A stretch of 64,000 bases of DNA from Pseudanabaena sp. FACHB-2040 (GTDB lineage: Bacteria; Cyanobacteriota; Cyanobacteriia; Phormidesmidales; Phormidesmidaceae). The translations under genes were made by a program, and so were the position numbers. Location of the stretch: contig NZ_JACJQO010000005.1 of the NCBI RefSeq assembly GCF_014696715.1, forward strand, positions 248,001 to 312,000. Reading direction: 5' to 3'. A model generated the notes under the pieces. The model saw only the letters and a list, made by a program, of their open reading frames with translations. It was not told the DNA's origin and made no database searches. Shown here in pieces: positions 26,151-35,519 of this stretch (within the stretch, counting starts at the first letter, position 1; each line of letters opens with the position of its first letter).

Positions 26151-29100
26151 TTACATGGACAGCAGGATTTGCGATCCATCCTCGGTTTTGTGAATGTCAA
26201 TTCGGGCCTGAAAGGCTTCCCGGAAGTGGGGAATGTGGGTGACTGTGAGGATACAGGCAAAGTCGGCTGCGATCGCACTAATTGCTGCAATTAAGCGATC
26301 GCAACCCTCCACGTCCTGGGTGCCAAAACCCTCATCGATAATCAGCATTTGTAGGGGCATGCCTGAGCGCTGGGCTAGCAGTCGGGCCAGGGCCAGCCGA
26401 ATGGCAAAGTTGACCCGAAAGGCTTCGCCGCCTGAGTAGGTTTCGTAAGGGCGGGTGCCTCGGGTATCGGCAATCAGGATGTCGAGGGTGTCGATTAGCT
26501 TGTTTTGGCGACGACTGGCCCGCTGAGTCACAAACTGTACGTGCAGCTGGTTGCCGCTGAGGCGGCTGAGAATGTGATTGGTTTCGGCCTCTAGCTGAGG
26601 CAGCAGGTTTTCAATCATCAGAGCTTGGATGCCGTTGCGGCCAAAGGCATAGGCCAACTCCTGGTACACCCGCGCCTGGGTGCGGGCGGCCTGCAGCGCT
26701 TGCTGCTGAGACAATAGCTGAGCCTGGAGCTGGTCAAGCTGCTGAATCTGCTGCTGGAGCGCGCCCAGTTGAGCCAGAGTATAGTCGCGCTGCACCTGTT
26801 GGGCCTGCAGCTGTCCCTCTAGTTCCTGAATCTGCTGCTGGGTATCAGGCGTTTGGCCCAGAGCGACCTCTAGCTCAGCTATCTGCTGGTTTAACAGGTC
26901 TAGTTCTTGGGTACGGGTCTGGGCGAGCTGCTCAATGTTAGCCTGCCGCTGCCGCAACTCGGGCTGCTGCTGTTGGGCCTGCTCTAGGGCCTGAAAGCGC
27001 ATCTGCCAGGGCTGCTGGGCTTGAATAGCTTGTCGCAGCTGGTTATGCCCATCGAAGGAGTAGCCGATGGCGGCTAGCTGCTGGTCAAGCGTTGCGATCT
27101 CATGCTGTAAGGGGGCTTGCTTTAGGCTTGCCAGTTCAGCCTGCAAAGCTGCGATCCGAACTGCCAGTTCGGGCTGCTGGGCTAGTAGCTTTTCCCGGCG
27201 ACGATTAGCGTGCTCAATTTCCGCCTGCTTAATCTCGGCCCAGCGCAGCCGATCCATCTGACCTCGAACCAAGGCATGATCGCGGTCGTCGTAGTGAAGC
27301 TGGGCCAGGCTCTGGTCAATCTGGGTCAGTTCTTGCTGCACGTCTAGGGCGAAGTGGTTTTCCTGCAGGCAGTGCTCTAGCTGCTGCCGCTCGGCCTCTA
27401 GCTGCTGCAGGCGGCTCTGCACATCGGCGCTTGAGCGGAGTTGGGCTTCTAGCTGGCCGCGCTGCTGTAGCGCTGGGCTATAGCGGTCTAGCTCTGCTTC
27501 TAGATCTCGGTACTCTTGCCGCAGCACCTGAATTTCTCGCTCTGAGGTAGTAAGCTGCTCTCGGATTACCCAAAGCTGGTCCTGCAGCTCTTTCTGCTGA
27601 ATCCGCTGACGCTCTAGTACGAGCTGCCAGTGGTGCTCGTCTAAGGGGCGATCGCAGAGTGGGCAGACGGCATCGGGTTCTGACAGCAGGCGAATTTTTT
27701 GATCGACCTGGTTTAGTTGGGCCTCGTAAGTGCGTTGGTTGGCCTGCAGCCGCTCCATAAAGCTGCGCCGCTCTAACCCCTTCTCGCGCACCTGAGCCTG
27801 GTAGCCCCGCCGCTTCTCTAGATACTCTAGGGTGTGGGCTACCTCCATCACGGCCTGCATTAGCTGGGGCTGCTGAGCGTGCTGGTGCTGTAGCTGCTGC
27901 TCAGAGCTACAAAGTTCTTCTAGCCGAGTGTTGAGCCGAGTTTGGGCCCGCTCCAGAGAAACCTGCAGTGTCTGACGGCGTTGCAGCAGGGGCGCGGCCT
28001 GCATCTGCAGTTCATCGAGCTGTCTAAGCCGGGTTTTGGCAGCCTGGAGCTGCCCCAAAGCGATCTTGACTTCAGGGGCTTTAGCCAAAATCGGCTGGCA
28101 CTCCCGCAGCTGTTCCTCTAGAGCGGTCTGCTGATGCTGTAGCTGCCGCAGCCGGTCGGTCAACTGCTGCTGCTGCTGCTGATACTGCTCCTGAAGCTGG
28201 CGGCGCTGCTCTTGGAGCTGTTGGTGCTGTTGAAACTGGGCCGATAGAGCTAGCTCTTGGGCCTGGAGCTGCTGCAGGTGCTGGTACTGAGCTGCGATCG
28301 CATCCGCTTCTTGCAGCACCGCCTCAGTTCGCTGCAGCTGTTCTTCTAGGCTGCTCTGCTCTCCCCGCAGCCGCTCCAACGCCTGCTGCAAATGCCCCTG
28401 TTGCTGTCGCTGCAGTTGGATCTGCTGCTGCCACACCTGCCGCTGCTGGTTCAAGCTGTGCAGCTGCTCCAGACGCTGCTGTAGGCTTTGCTGACCCTGG
28501 CTAAGCCCCTCCAAAAAAGTCTGTAGGCTTTGGTGGTTTTGAACAACCTGGCTGCGCTGCTCTAGCCGAGTTTCTAGATCTTGGCTCTGCGCCTCCAGCA
28601 CGCCAATTTGGACTTTGGCTTCCCGCAACCGGTCTTTGGCCCGCTCGGCCAGATGATCGTACTGCTCCAGCTTCAGCAAATCCGCTAGGATCTGCTTGCG
28701 CTCGCTGGGCCGCTTCAGCATGAACTCATCTGCCCGGCCCTGGCGTAGGTAGGCAGAATTGACAAACGTGTCGTAATCGAGCTTGAGCTGTTGACAAATC
28801 AGCAGCTGAGTTGCCCGCATGCCCCGCTGGGTCAGCACCTGATAACCCTGCTCAGTCAGCACCTGAAACTCTAGGCTGCTAGCCTGATTGCGACGGCGGC
28901 TGCGAAGAATGCGGTAAACCTGGTGGCTGTGCTCAAAGACAAAATCAACCCGCGCCTCTAGCTCGCCCTGGTAGATCACATCGTCTTCAGCCGCTGCCCG
29001 ACTGTGGCCCCAAATCGCCCAGACAATCGCCTCTAATAGGGAAGATTTGCCCGCCCCATTAGGGCCGGAAATACAGGCTACGTGCAGCCCTTCAAAGTTA

Positions 29101-29156
29101 AGGGTCGCTTCCCGGTAGCTCAGAAAATTCTTAAGGGTCAACTGCCTGGGGATCAT
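26151..29156 (-). CDS. sbcC: SbcC/Rad50-like ATPase of a DNA exonuclease complex
   Basis: This 1001-residue SMC-like protein has Walker A GPNGAGKSS (31-39), a long Gln-rich coiled coil, a zinc hook CPLC with Cys498 and Cys501, a second coiled coil, the signature YSGGE (907-911) and Walker B LIIDEGFGTQD with Asp941-Glu942. This is the classic SbcC/Rad50 order. With SbcD it would process DNA ends and hairpins. No sbcD gene lies next to it in this window. The coiled coils are unusually rich in Gln and Leu, which also makes the DNA CTG/CAG-rich. Confidence 0.95.
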   Translation of the reverse strand: MIPRQLTLKNFLSYREATLNFEGLHVACISGPNGAGKSSLLEAIVWAIWGHSRAAAEDDVIYQGELEARVDFVFEHSHQVYRILRSRRRNQASSLEFQVLTEQGYQVLTQRGMRATQLLICQQLKLDYDTFVNSAYLRQGRADEFMLKRPSERKQILADLLKLEQYDHLAERAKDRLREAKVQIGVLEAQSQDLETRLEQRSQVVQNHQSLQTFLEGLSQGQQSLQQRLEQLHSLNQQRQVWQQQIQLQRQQQGHLQQALERLRGEQSSLEEQLQRTEAVLQEADAIAAQYQHLQQLQAQELALSAQFQQHQQLQEQRRQLQEQYQQQQQQLTDRLRQLQHQQTALEEQLRECQPILAKAPEVKIALGQLQAAKTRLRQLDELQMQAAPLLQRRQTLQVSLERAQTRLNTRLEELCSSEQQLQHQHAQQPQLMQAVMEVAHTLEYLEKRRGYQAQVREKGLERRSFMERLQANQRTYEAQLNQVDQKIRLLSEPDAVCPLCDRPLDEHHWQLVLERQRIQQKELQDQLWVIREQLTTSEREIQVLRQEYRDLEAELDRYSPALQQRGQLEAQLRSSADVQSRLQQLEAERQQLEHCLQENHFALDVQQELTQIDQSLAQLHYDDRDHALVRGQMDRLRWAEIKQAEIEHANRRREKLLAQQPELAVRIAALQAELASLKQAPLQHEIATLDQQLAAIGYSFDGHNQLRQAIQAQQPWQMRFQALEQAQQQQPELRQRQANIEQLAQTRTQELDLLNQQIAELEVALGQTPDTQQQIQELEGQLQAQQVQRDYTLAQLGALQQQIQQLDQLQAQLLSQQQALQAARTQARVYQELAYAFGRNGIQALMIENLLPQLEAETNHILSRLSGNQLHVQFVTQRASRRQNKLIDTLDILIADTRGTRPYETYSGGEAFRVNFAIRLALARLLAQRSGMPLQMLIIDEGFGTQDVEGCDRLIAAISAIAADFACILTVTHIPHFREAFQARIDIHKTEDGSQILLSM

Positions 29157-29363
29157 GGATAAGGGTCAACCACTTACCCTCTACCATAGCAGTACACTCG
29201 ATCTTAAAGTACGCCTGATCGTCAATACGCCTGATCTTTGATAGGTGGGATCGCTTTAAATAAGTAGGGCTGATCGGTAAAAGTACTTAGAGAGCGGGAA
29301 AGATGCAGAGAGAAGAGGCCGCAGGAGAGGAGAACACGCGTCTCCGTACCCCTCAATTACCCC
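29157..29363. other. Short intergenic region with small direct repeats
   Basis: TACGCCTGATC occurs twice in 27 bp near 29210-29236, and CCCCTCAAT occurs twice near 29350. A purine-rich stretch (about 29298-29335) resembles filler seen at 42355-42395 and 44704-44725. No gene or terminator was recognised. Confidence 0.4.
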
Positions 29364-30185
29364 TCAATACATCGCCTGCATCAGCTTCTTCCGGTACGTG
29401 CTGGTCATGGGATCGTCGTCGCCTAGGATCTTAAAAACGGTGATCATAGCTTTGCGGGCACCGTCGTTGCGGTAGGTGCGATCGCACTCCACTACAGTCA
29501 GAAATTTGGCTAAGGCATCTTCGAATCTACCGGCAACGGCTGCTTCACAGGCCGCCAGATACGTTTGGTCTAGCTCAGACTCTCCGCCTCCGGCCTGGAT
29601 TGTTTGCTGAAACTCGATCTGACCCTGTAAGCTTTCGACCTGGCTGCCATACTCGCGGTCGTGGGCCGAAAGCTGGGTTAGGAACTGACGGGCCTGATCG
29701 GGCTGGTTTTGCCGGAGCGCGCGCTGGGCCGCTGCCAAAATTAGAGCGGGGTGATCTGGAAACTGAGTCAGCAGGCGAGTGAGGATCTGCTCCGCTTCTG
29801 GGGCGTTACCGGCTTGTTCCGCCAGGTGCATCTGCTCTAAGCCAATTTCCAGTGCAGACTTGAGCTTGAGCCGGCCTAAAAAATCTCGAATTTGCGGCTC
29901 TGTTAAAACACCGACAAAGCCTTTGTCTACCTGCCCCTGCATCGCTATTCGCACATCGGGCACACCCTCTACCTTATAAGTGCTGGCCAGGGCTGGATTT
30001 TGATCAATGTCTACCTTAGCCAGTACAAAGTCATACTCCTGAGCCAGCTTTTCCAAAATAGGCTTGAGAATCTGGCAGGGGCCACACCACTGGGCAAAAA
30101 AGTCGATCAACACCGGAGTTTGAAAAGACTGCTGCAGCACCGCCTCGGCAAACGTTGCTTCACCGACTTCAATAGACAAACCCAT
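29364..30185 (-). CDS. Thioredoxin-domain protein with TPR-like C-terminal part (CnoX/YbbN-like)
   Basis: The 273-residue protein has an N-terminal thioredoxin fold with active site WCGPC (Cys34 and Cys37) and the cis-Pro segment VEGVPDVRI. The C-terminal half is helical with TPR character (AEQAGNAPEAEQILTRLL, ALRQNQPDQARQFLTQL) and ends with GDDDPMTSTYRKKLMQAMY. This layout matches E. coli CnoX (YbbN), a chaperone that protects proteins from oxidation and hands them to chaperonins. Unlike E. coli CnoX, whose motif is SxxC, this one keeps the full CxxC. It is cytoplasmic. Confidence 0.9.
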   Translation of the reverse strand: MGLSIEVGEATFAEAVLQQSFQTPVLIDFFAQWCGPCQILKPILEKLAQEYDFVLAKVDIDQNPALASTYKVEGVPDVRIAMQGQVDKGFVGVLTEPQIRDFLGRLKLKSALEIGLEQMHLAEQAGNAPEAEQILTRLLTQFPDHPALILAAAQRALRQNQPDQARQFLTQLSAHDREYGSQVESLQGQIEFQQTIQAGGGESELDQTYLAACEAAVAGRFEDALAKFLTVVECDRTYRNDGARKAMITVFKILGDDDPMTSTYRKKLMQAMY

Positions 30186-30255
30186 GAGTCATCCCCTATC
30201 TTGTGATTCACATTTTTTCAGGATGTAGGTATCTTTCAACCCTGAGCCTTTAACC

Positions 30256-31056
30256 TTAGCTTCGAAAAACCAGGTCGTACAAAGACAGCAAAATTTCTAC
30301 CACAATCAAAATAACTACATACAGCTCCAAACGCAGCCCCGTTTTTTGCTGCTGCAGGTCTAGGGCTGTTTCTGCAGTGCGCGTGACGAGTTCCAGCTTG
30401 CGCTCTAGGGCTGAGTGTCGCTCTCGAATTTCGTATTCATCCTCCAATCGTAGGTAGAGACGATCGAGATCAGGAAACTCCCAGAGCAACTCGGGTTTAT
30501 CAATAATCTCAACTCGTCCCACCATCTTGTGTTGAATCATCAGCGTATTGCCAATTTGCTTGAGCAGTACGGCTCCTTGCTGGCGGGTCTGGTTTAAGTT
30601 TTGCAGGCTAACTGCAAAAGGCTCAATTTGATCAAAGACTTTGGCGGCTCCCATTTCGTACTGGGCTAAGACCACGCTTTTGGCCATGACCTCAGCTACA
30701 ATTTGCAGACTGGGAACATCTAGTGAGGAGAGTAAGATGTTGCCATTCTCTACTTTACCCATGTTTACAGGGGCAATTTGAATCACGGCACCCTCAGTTT
30801 CAGGATCTTCAAAAACGCCCTCAATTAGTGAATGAATATCTTGAAGGAACTTAGCTTGTTCTACGGCAGGCAGGCCAAAAAGAACGGCGACTCCATAGGG
30901 AAACAAAACGGCACACCCATGGGTGCCAGCTTCGACCATTAGCGGAGAAACCGCCATCGGCATAGCATTGGTAAAAGGCTTTAGGTCGATGCGCTGTCCT
31001 AGAAACAGAGCCTGGACTTGGACGGTCTCCTGGTCAACAAAGAGCAGTTTGGACAT
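30256..31056 (-). CDS. RMD1/YagE (DUF155)-like membrane protein
   Basis: This 266-residue protein ends with a single strong membrane segment (LYVVILIVVEILLSLYDLVF, residues about 245-264). The soluble part contains AKVFDQIEPFAVSLQNLNQT, LLWEFPDLDRLYLRLEDEYEI and ERHSALERKLELVTRTAE. These are the late conserved features of the RMD1/DUF155 family, found in bacteria and mitochondria. It is likely anchored with the bulk on the cytoplasmic side. The bacterial function is unknown. Confidence 0.85.
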   Translation of the reverse strand: MSKLLFVDQETVQVQALFLGQRIDLKPFTNAMPMAVSPLMVEAGTHGCAVLFPYGVAVLFGLPAVEQAKFLQDIHSLIEGVFEDPETEGAVIQIAPVNMGKVENGNILLSSLDVPSLQIVAEVMAKSVVLAQYEMGAAKVFDQIEPFAVSLQNLNQTRQQGAVLLKQIGNTLMIQHKMVGRVEIIDKPELLWEFPDLDRLYLRLEDEYEIRERHSALERKLELVTRTAETALDLQQQKTGLRLELYVVILIVVEILLSLYDLVFRS

Positions 31057-31203
31057 GGATGATGGGATCTGTGAGGATCTTTATATAGAAATTAGGGGCA
31101 AGAGATCAGGGGCAGTATCTGGCTTAACGGGGTTTGATTGTGACCACGATTTTTGCAGGGGCAGATTCAGTAAAATAATCGTTCTTCACTAAGGCAGCAG
31201 TTT

Positions 31204-31770
31204 ATGAAGCGTGTGCTGTTCATACTAGGTGTGTTTGAGGATGACGATGTCGATTGGCTAATCACAGCCGGGGAACGGCTGGCTCTCACCCAAGGGGACG
31301 TGCTAATCCGTGAAGGAGAGCCTACAGACGCAATCTATCTGCTTCTGGATGGTACTCTACACGTTACCGTCTCTGCTCTCAAGGAGCAGGTCATCGCTGA
31401 ACTTTCTAGCGGTGAGGTGGTCGGCGAGATGTCTTTTGTAGATACTCAACCCCCTTCTGCTACGGTGGCCGCTGAAGGATCTGCAGTTGTCTTGGCAATT
31501 CCCTGTCAGGTGCTGCAGGAAAAGCTGGACAAAGATACCTGGTTTGCCTCGCGGTTTTACAAGGCGCTAGCTATCTTGCTCTCTAGCCGTCTGCGCAGCA
31601 CGGTCAAACACCTTGAAGGTGAGCATTGGCGACCGATTGCCATTGACCATGAAGGGTTTGTTGGAGAGATGGCTGATGTGATTGCCGTAGGCGGTATTCG
31701 CTTTGACTGGATGCTGCGGCGGCTGCGCGACTCAAATTCTGATCCGTGGATTGATTTACAGGGTGGCTGA
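31204..31770 (+). CDS. Cyclic nucleotide-binding-fold protein
   Basis: The 188-residue protein has one cNMP-binding domain (about residues 14-135): LTQGDVLIREGEPTDAIYLL, then LSSGEVVGEMSFVD. The position that holds the phosphate-binding Arg in true cAMP receptors reads PPSATVAA here, so the Arg is replaced. Ligand binding may be altered or lost. A short helical C-terminus follows and there is no HTH, so this is not a CRP-type regulator. It is divergent from the RMD1-like gene. Confidence 0.82.
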   Translation: MKRVLFILGVFEDDDVDWLITAGERLALTQGDVLIREGEPTDAIYLLLDGTLHVTVSALKEQVIAELSSGEVVGEMSFVDTQPPSATVAAEGSAVVLAIPCQVLQEKLDKDTWFASRFYKALAILLSSRLRSTVKHLEGEHWRPIAIDHEGFVGEMADVIAVGGIRFDWMLRRLRDSNSDPWIDLQGG

Positions 31771-31936
31771 TCGCAGGTCTTTAAGGTTAAATTCGACTAA
31801 GCCTAACCCCGCCCTGGCAAAGACCGCTTGCGATCGCGATATTTTCGCTCCATGCAAGATGTGGCGCTAGACTAGGTGAGGAGTCTTGGCAGTCCATTCG
31901 TCGGCCTTAGCCAACCCTGAAATTCAGCGTCCTAGC

Positions 31937-32389
31937 ATGAACCCAAATTCGAAGCTCAGCAGCATTTTGATCGTTGAGGATAGTAAAGGACGGCGAGAAA
32001 TTGTCCTAGACGGTTCGGTTTACTCCATTGGGCGAGACCCTAAGTGCGATATTAGGCTTTCTTCCCAGTTCGTCTCGCGGCACCACGCAACACTAGTTCA
32101 GCTGCCTAAGGACGACAGTACTTTTTATTACCGGATTGTTGACGGCAACTTGAAGGGCAAACCCAGCGCCAATGGGATGCTGATCAACGGGCGCAAGCTG
32201 CAGGCCCACGACCTCAAAAACGAGGATGAAATCGTCTTTGGCCCTCAAGCCCGAGCAATCTACTACCAGCTCCGGCGAGACAGTTTGGCGACTCTACCGC
32301 CCGATGAGTTTGACATTACCCTGATTAGTCCCAACATGGTTGAAGAGGCAGACGAAGATTCAACTGCCGACGAATCTAATAGCTACTAG
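31937..32389 (+). CDS. FHA-domain protein
   Basis: The product (150 residues from the ATG at 31937) has a Forkhead-associated domain with VYSIGRDPKCDIRLSS, SRHHATLV and NGMLINGRKL, the motifs that bind phosphothreonine. The tail is acidic (EEADEDSTADESNSY). An in-frame TTG at 31886 extends the N-terminus by 17 residues, but its GAGGAG is only 2 nt away, so I prefer the ATG. FHA proteins read Ser/Thr-kinase signals; the partner kinase is not in the window. Confidence 0.85.
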   Translation: MNPNSKLSSILIVEDSKGRREIVLDGSVYSIGRDPKCDIRLSSQFVSRHHATLVQLPKDDSTFYYRIVDGNLKGKPSANGMLINGRKLQAHDLKNEDEIVFGPQARAIYYQLRRDSLATLPPDEFDITLISPNMVEEADEDSTADESNSY

Positions 32390-32505
32390 GGCCTCTACTA
32401 GAGCACGCCCTAGCTGAACGCTGGCAGAATCTCGGGGAGCGCTACTAATAGATCGCTCGGGCGTTGAACACCTACCAAGACTTGGCCTGCGGCTGGCAAA
32501 TGGGC

Positions 32506-32826
32506 CTAGAAGGCAGCTGTACCAAGAGCTTCGTTGACCGTAGAGAATACACGGTGACAGTGGTTGTTGAAACTCAGCGCCAGTTCCTCGTTACGAACTA
32601 CCAGGTTGACCTTGGCCTGGGCGTCTTCTGTGGTGGGTGGATTGATCAAAACCTCCACTGTAGCTAACTGGTTCATAGACACATGGCCGGGCTTTTCCTT
32701 GGCCACCAGGTAGTCTGTGGTCTCATATACCATGTTTAAGCCGCACGACTTCAGGGTGTTGACCAAAAAATCATGCAGGTTGGAGGTGGTTTTTGAAACC
32801 TTGATGAAATTGCTGTAGCGAGCCAT
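32506..32826 (-). CDS. Conserved hypothetical cyanobacterial protein
   Basis: The 106-residue product starts at the second Met (MARYSNFIKVSKTTSNLHDFL), three codons into the longest frame. It is a compact mixed alpha/beta domain (LKSCGLNMVYETTDYLVAKE, ATVEVLINPPTTEDAQAKVN, VVRNEELALSFNNHCHRV) without catalytic motifs. The function is unknown. It has no same-strand partner. Confidence 0.7.
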   Translation of the reverse strand: MARYSNFIKVSKTTSNLHDFLVNTLKSCGLNMVYETTDYLVAKEKPGHVSMNQLATVEVLINPPTTEDAQAKVNLVVRNEELALSFNNHCHRVFSTVNEALGTAAF

Positions 32827-33122
32827 AGGAAACACTCAACTAATAGCGACAGCAGTTATCTATAGACTGCAGCCAGAACAGAACTGTTCCGGATAAACTG
32901 CTTCTTAATTTTGCAGCTTGCTCTCAAATATAGCGAGAGGCCAGAGCCCCTTCCACCAGCAGCGGCCTAAATGGTGGAGCTCGCTTCTCCGGAACGACCT
33001 TAATTTAAAGGCCGAGTTTAGCGATCGAATGTATGCAATATTACTTAATCCTAGAGTTGCCCCAAGGGTCGCTGGGGGGAGTTTAGAAAGAGTTCGGCAT
33101 CCTAAATCAGTTGGGTCTATTC

Positions 33123-33797
33123 ATGCAAGGAAAACTTATTGTTTTTGAAGGAATTGAGGGGTGTGGCAAGTCTACCCAACTGCAGCAGCTTGATCTATGG
33201 CTAAAAGGCTATGCCCCCTTTCAGGCGCTCCAAGCACGGGGCTTAGTGGGCCAGGTAGGGCTAACGCGAGAACCGGGCGGCACCCCTCTTGGAGCCTCCT
33301 TGCGACAAATTTTGCTGGGCTTAGACCCAGCTCTGGCCATTGCCGATCGAGCAGAGCTTTTGATGTACGCAGCAGATCGGGCTCAACATGTTGAGACGCT
33401 GATCCGGCCAGCTCTGGCGCGAGGGGACTGGGTGCTGTGCGATCGCTTCATTGACTCTACCCTGGCCTATCAGGGCTACGGCCGAGGGCTAGATCTAGAA
33501 ACCATTGCTCAGCTCAACCAGATTGCCACCGGAGGTCTGGTGCCCGACCTGACGCTGTGGCTGAAGCTGCCTGCCGAGGCTGGCCTAGCCCGCACCCGGC
33601 AGCGGGGAATGGTCGATCGCCTAGAGCAAGCTGGTCTGGCCTTTCATCAGCGGGTGCAGGAAGGTTTTGAGCAGCTGGCCTTGGCTCACCCAGAGCGAAT
33701 TACAGCGGTGGATGCTCAGCCGGAACCGACAGCAGTTAGCCAAGCGATTCAGCAGGTTGTGGGGCAGTATATAGCGCAGTGGTATGGAGACATTTAA
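33123..33797 (+). CDS. tmk: Thymidylate kinase
   Basis: The ATG at 33123 (MQGKLIVFEG) fits the family start better than the upstream TTG at 33111. The 224-residue product has the P-loop FEGIEGCGKST (about residues 8-18), REPGGTPLG, the DRFIDSTLAYQGYGRG motif and LKLPAEAGLARTRQRG. It converts dTMP to dTDP in DNA precursor synthesis. The end overlaps holB by 14 bp, so the pair forms a translationally coupled replication operon. Confidence 0.96.
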   Translation: MQGKLIVFEGIEGCGKSTQLQQLDLWLKGYAPFQALQARGLVGQVGLTREPGGTPLGASLRQILLGLDPALAIADRAELLMYAADRAQHVETLIRPALARGDWVLCDRFIDSTLAYQGYGRGLDLETIAQLNQIATGGLVPDLTLWLKLPAEAGLARTRQRGMVDRLEQAGLAFHQRVQEGFEQLALAHPERITAVDAQPEPTAVSQAIQQVVGQYIAQWYGDI

Positions 33798-34752
33798 AGA
33801 TCTCAAGGGCCAAGAGATGGCGGTTGAGTTACTGGGGCGGGCAGTGCAGCAGCAGCGCATTGCCCCAGCCTATTTGTTTGCAGGGCCAGAGGGGGTGGGG
33901 CGGCGGTTAGCGGCAGAGCGCTTTGCTGAGGTGATTTTGACCCACTTTGGCAAGCAGAGCCAGTCTACTCCTGTGCTCAGGCGGCGCATTCACCAGCGCA
34001 ACCACCCCGACCTGCTCTGGGTAGAGCCGACCTATCTGCACCAGGGGCGACGGTTGACGGCGGCAGCGGCGGCTGAGCAGGGTCTTAAGCGCAAAAGCAC
34101 GCCCCAGATCCGGCTGGAGCAGATTCGGGAAATTGGTCAGTTCCTCAGTCGCCCACCGCTGGAGACAGCGCGGGCAGTGGTCGTGCTTGAGGGGGCAGAG
34201 ACGATGGCAGAAGCGCCTGCCAACGGCCTGCTCAAAACATTAGAAGAACCGGGAGCGGCAACCCTAATTTTGCTGGCCCCCGACACCAGTGCCCTGCTCC
34301 CTACGCTGGTGTCTCGCTGTCAGCTAATTCCCTTTCGGCGACTGGGTCAAGCGGAAATGGCCGCTGTGTTGTGCGACAGCGGCCACGAGGCGGTTTTGGA
34401 TCAGCCGGATCTCATGATGCTGGCGCAGGGCAGTCCGGGAAGTGCGATCGCAGCCTACGAGCAAAAGCAGGCCATCCCTGCTGACCTGCTGGCGAACCTG
34501 CTGCAGCCCCCAGCCGACCTGCGCGATGCCCTAGAGCGAGGTCGTCAGATTGCCAATTTGCTTGATACCGAGGCTCAACTCTGGCTGGTGGACTACCTGC
34601 AGCACTGCTATTGGCAGCAATCTTCTTCTATCAGTCCTGCTGGGCTGCAACACCTGGAGCAGGCCCGCAAGTACCTGCGCAGCTACGTGCAGCCCCGGCT
34701 GGTGTGGGAGGTGACCTTCATGCGGCTGCTGGAGGCGACAGCACCATCTTGA
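33784..34752 (+). CDS. holB: DNA polymerase III delta-prime subunit
   Basis: The 322-residue protein has the clamp-loader AAA+ fold: DLKGQEMAVELL at the start, GPEGVGRR as a degenerate Walker A that lacks the catalytic Lys as in other delta-prime subunits, VVLEGAETMAEAPANGLLKT and LLAPDTSALLPTLVSRCQLI near the sensor region. Delta-prime is the rigid, ATP-independent member of the clamp loader that places the beta sliding clamp. The start overlaps tmk, a common pairing. The 3' end overlaps the convergent TetR gene by 35 bp. Confidence 0.94.
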   Translation: METFKDLKGQEMAVELLGRAVQQQRIAPAYLFAGPEGVGRRLAAERFAEVILTHFGKQSQSTPVLRRRIHQRNHPDLLWVEPTYLHQGRRLTAAAAAEQGLKRKSTPQIRLEQIREIGQFLSRPPLETARAVVVLEGAETMAEAPANGLLKTLEEPGAATLILLAPDTSALLPTLVSRCQLIPFRRLGQAEMAAVLCDSGHEAVLDQPDLMMLAQGSPGSAIAAYEQKQAIPADLLANLLQPPADLRDALERGRQIANLLDTEAQLWLVDYLQHCYWQQSSSISPAGLQHLEQARKYLRSYVQPRLVWEVTFMRLLEATAPS

Positions 34753-35344
34753 TCAGGCAGTCCACTAGGCTGTCATCGGGCAGAGGCATCAGGTGCTTGC
34801 CGTGTAGCACCTCTTGGGCCAGGATATGGCAGACCAGAGAGCCAAAAAAAATGTGCGATCGCGCCTCTAGCTGATCTAGATCGAGACCAGGGTGGTCGCG
34901 GAAGTAGGTTGAAAGTACCCGGTTGCCCTCCTGAATCACCTTCTGATAATAGAGCTGAGCCAATTCGGGAAAGCGCCCCGACTCGGCTATCAGCAGCCGA
35001 AAAAAGGCAATGTACTCGGGATCTTCTCGAAGCTTTAGCAAAATGCTGGCGAGGCGATGCAGCACCTGCTCTGGAGAACTGTCTAGGGGCAGCTCGCAGC
35101 CCGACTCACCAAACTCAATATGAAAGCGGCGCAGCACCAGCCTTTCAATCAGCGCGTTAAAGAGTCCCTCCTTGTCATTGAAATGGCTGTAGATCGTGTG
35201 TTTAGAGACTCCGGCTTGGGCGGCGACCCGATCCATGCTGGTGCCCGCATAGCCAGCGGCTAAAAAAACCGCCATTGCACCGCCCAAAATTTGTTCGGCT
35301 TTGTTCGAGGCCAAAGAGTCTTCGCTGGTCAGGGAAGTAGTCAT
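34718..35344 (-). CDS. TetR-family transcriptional repressor
   Basis: The 208-residue protein has an N-terminal TetR helix-turn-helix (AEQILGGAMAVFLAAGYAGT, SMDRVAAQAGVSKHTIYSHF) and a helical ligand domain with the YRFxxLA-like AFFRLLIAES segment. It is divergent from a DevB-DevC-DevC-DevA exporter operon, and the gap holds a dyad fitting a TetR operator. It probably represses the exporter and itself, with release by an export substrate or stress signal (inference). Its end overlaps holB by 35 bp. Confidence 0.92.
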   Translation of the reverse strand: MTTSLTSEDSLASNKAEQILGGAMAVFLAAGYAGTSMDRVAAQAGVSKHTIYSHFNDKEGLFNALIERLVLRRFHIEFGESGCELPLDSSPEQVLHRLASILLKLREDPEYIAFFRLLIAESGRFPELAQLYYQKVIQEGNRVLSTYFRDHPGLDLDQLEARSHIFFGSLVCHILAQEVLHGKHLMPLPDDSLVDCLIKMVLSPPAAA

Positions 35345-35445
35345 AGGGTCTATAGCCGGCTCAGTGGGGGCGATTGGTTCGATGGGTAAAAAATAGATGG
35401 ACAGGCATAGATTGCACTACCAACAGAATATGTGAAATTTACTAG

Positions 35446-35465
35446 ACTGCACGGTGTAGTGCAGT
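35446..35465. promoter_or_regulatory. Candidate TetR operator in front of the DevBCCA exporter
   Basis: ACTGCAC (35446-35452), 6 bp, GTGCAGT (35459-35465) form a perfect dyad of 20 bp midway between the divergent tetR and devB-like genes. A related half-site, TTGCACTAC, lies near 35412. The position and size suit a TetR-family operator. Confidence 0.55.
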
Positions 35466-35519
35466 TAATCTAGAATCATCTTTTAAGAACCATTGCAAAC
35501 ATAAAGGGCGCAGACGGGG

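Noticed and set aside
32918-33148. 76-codon frame before tmk
   Set aside because: It overlaps the tmk start region and its sequence is not protein-like.
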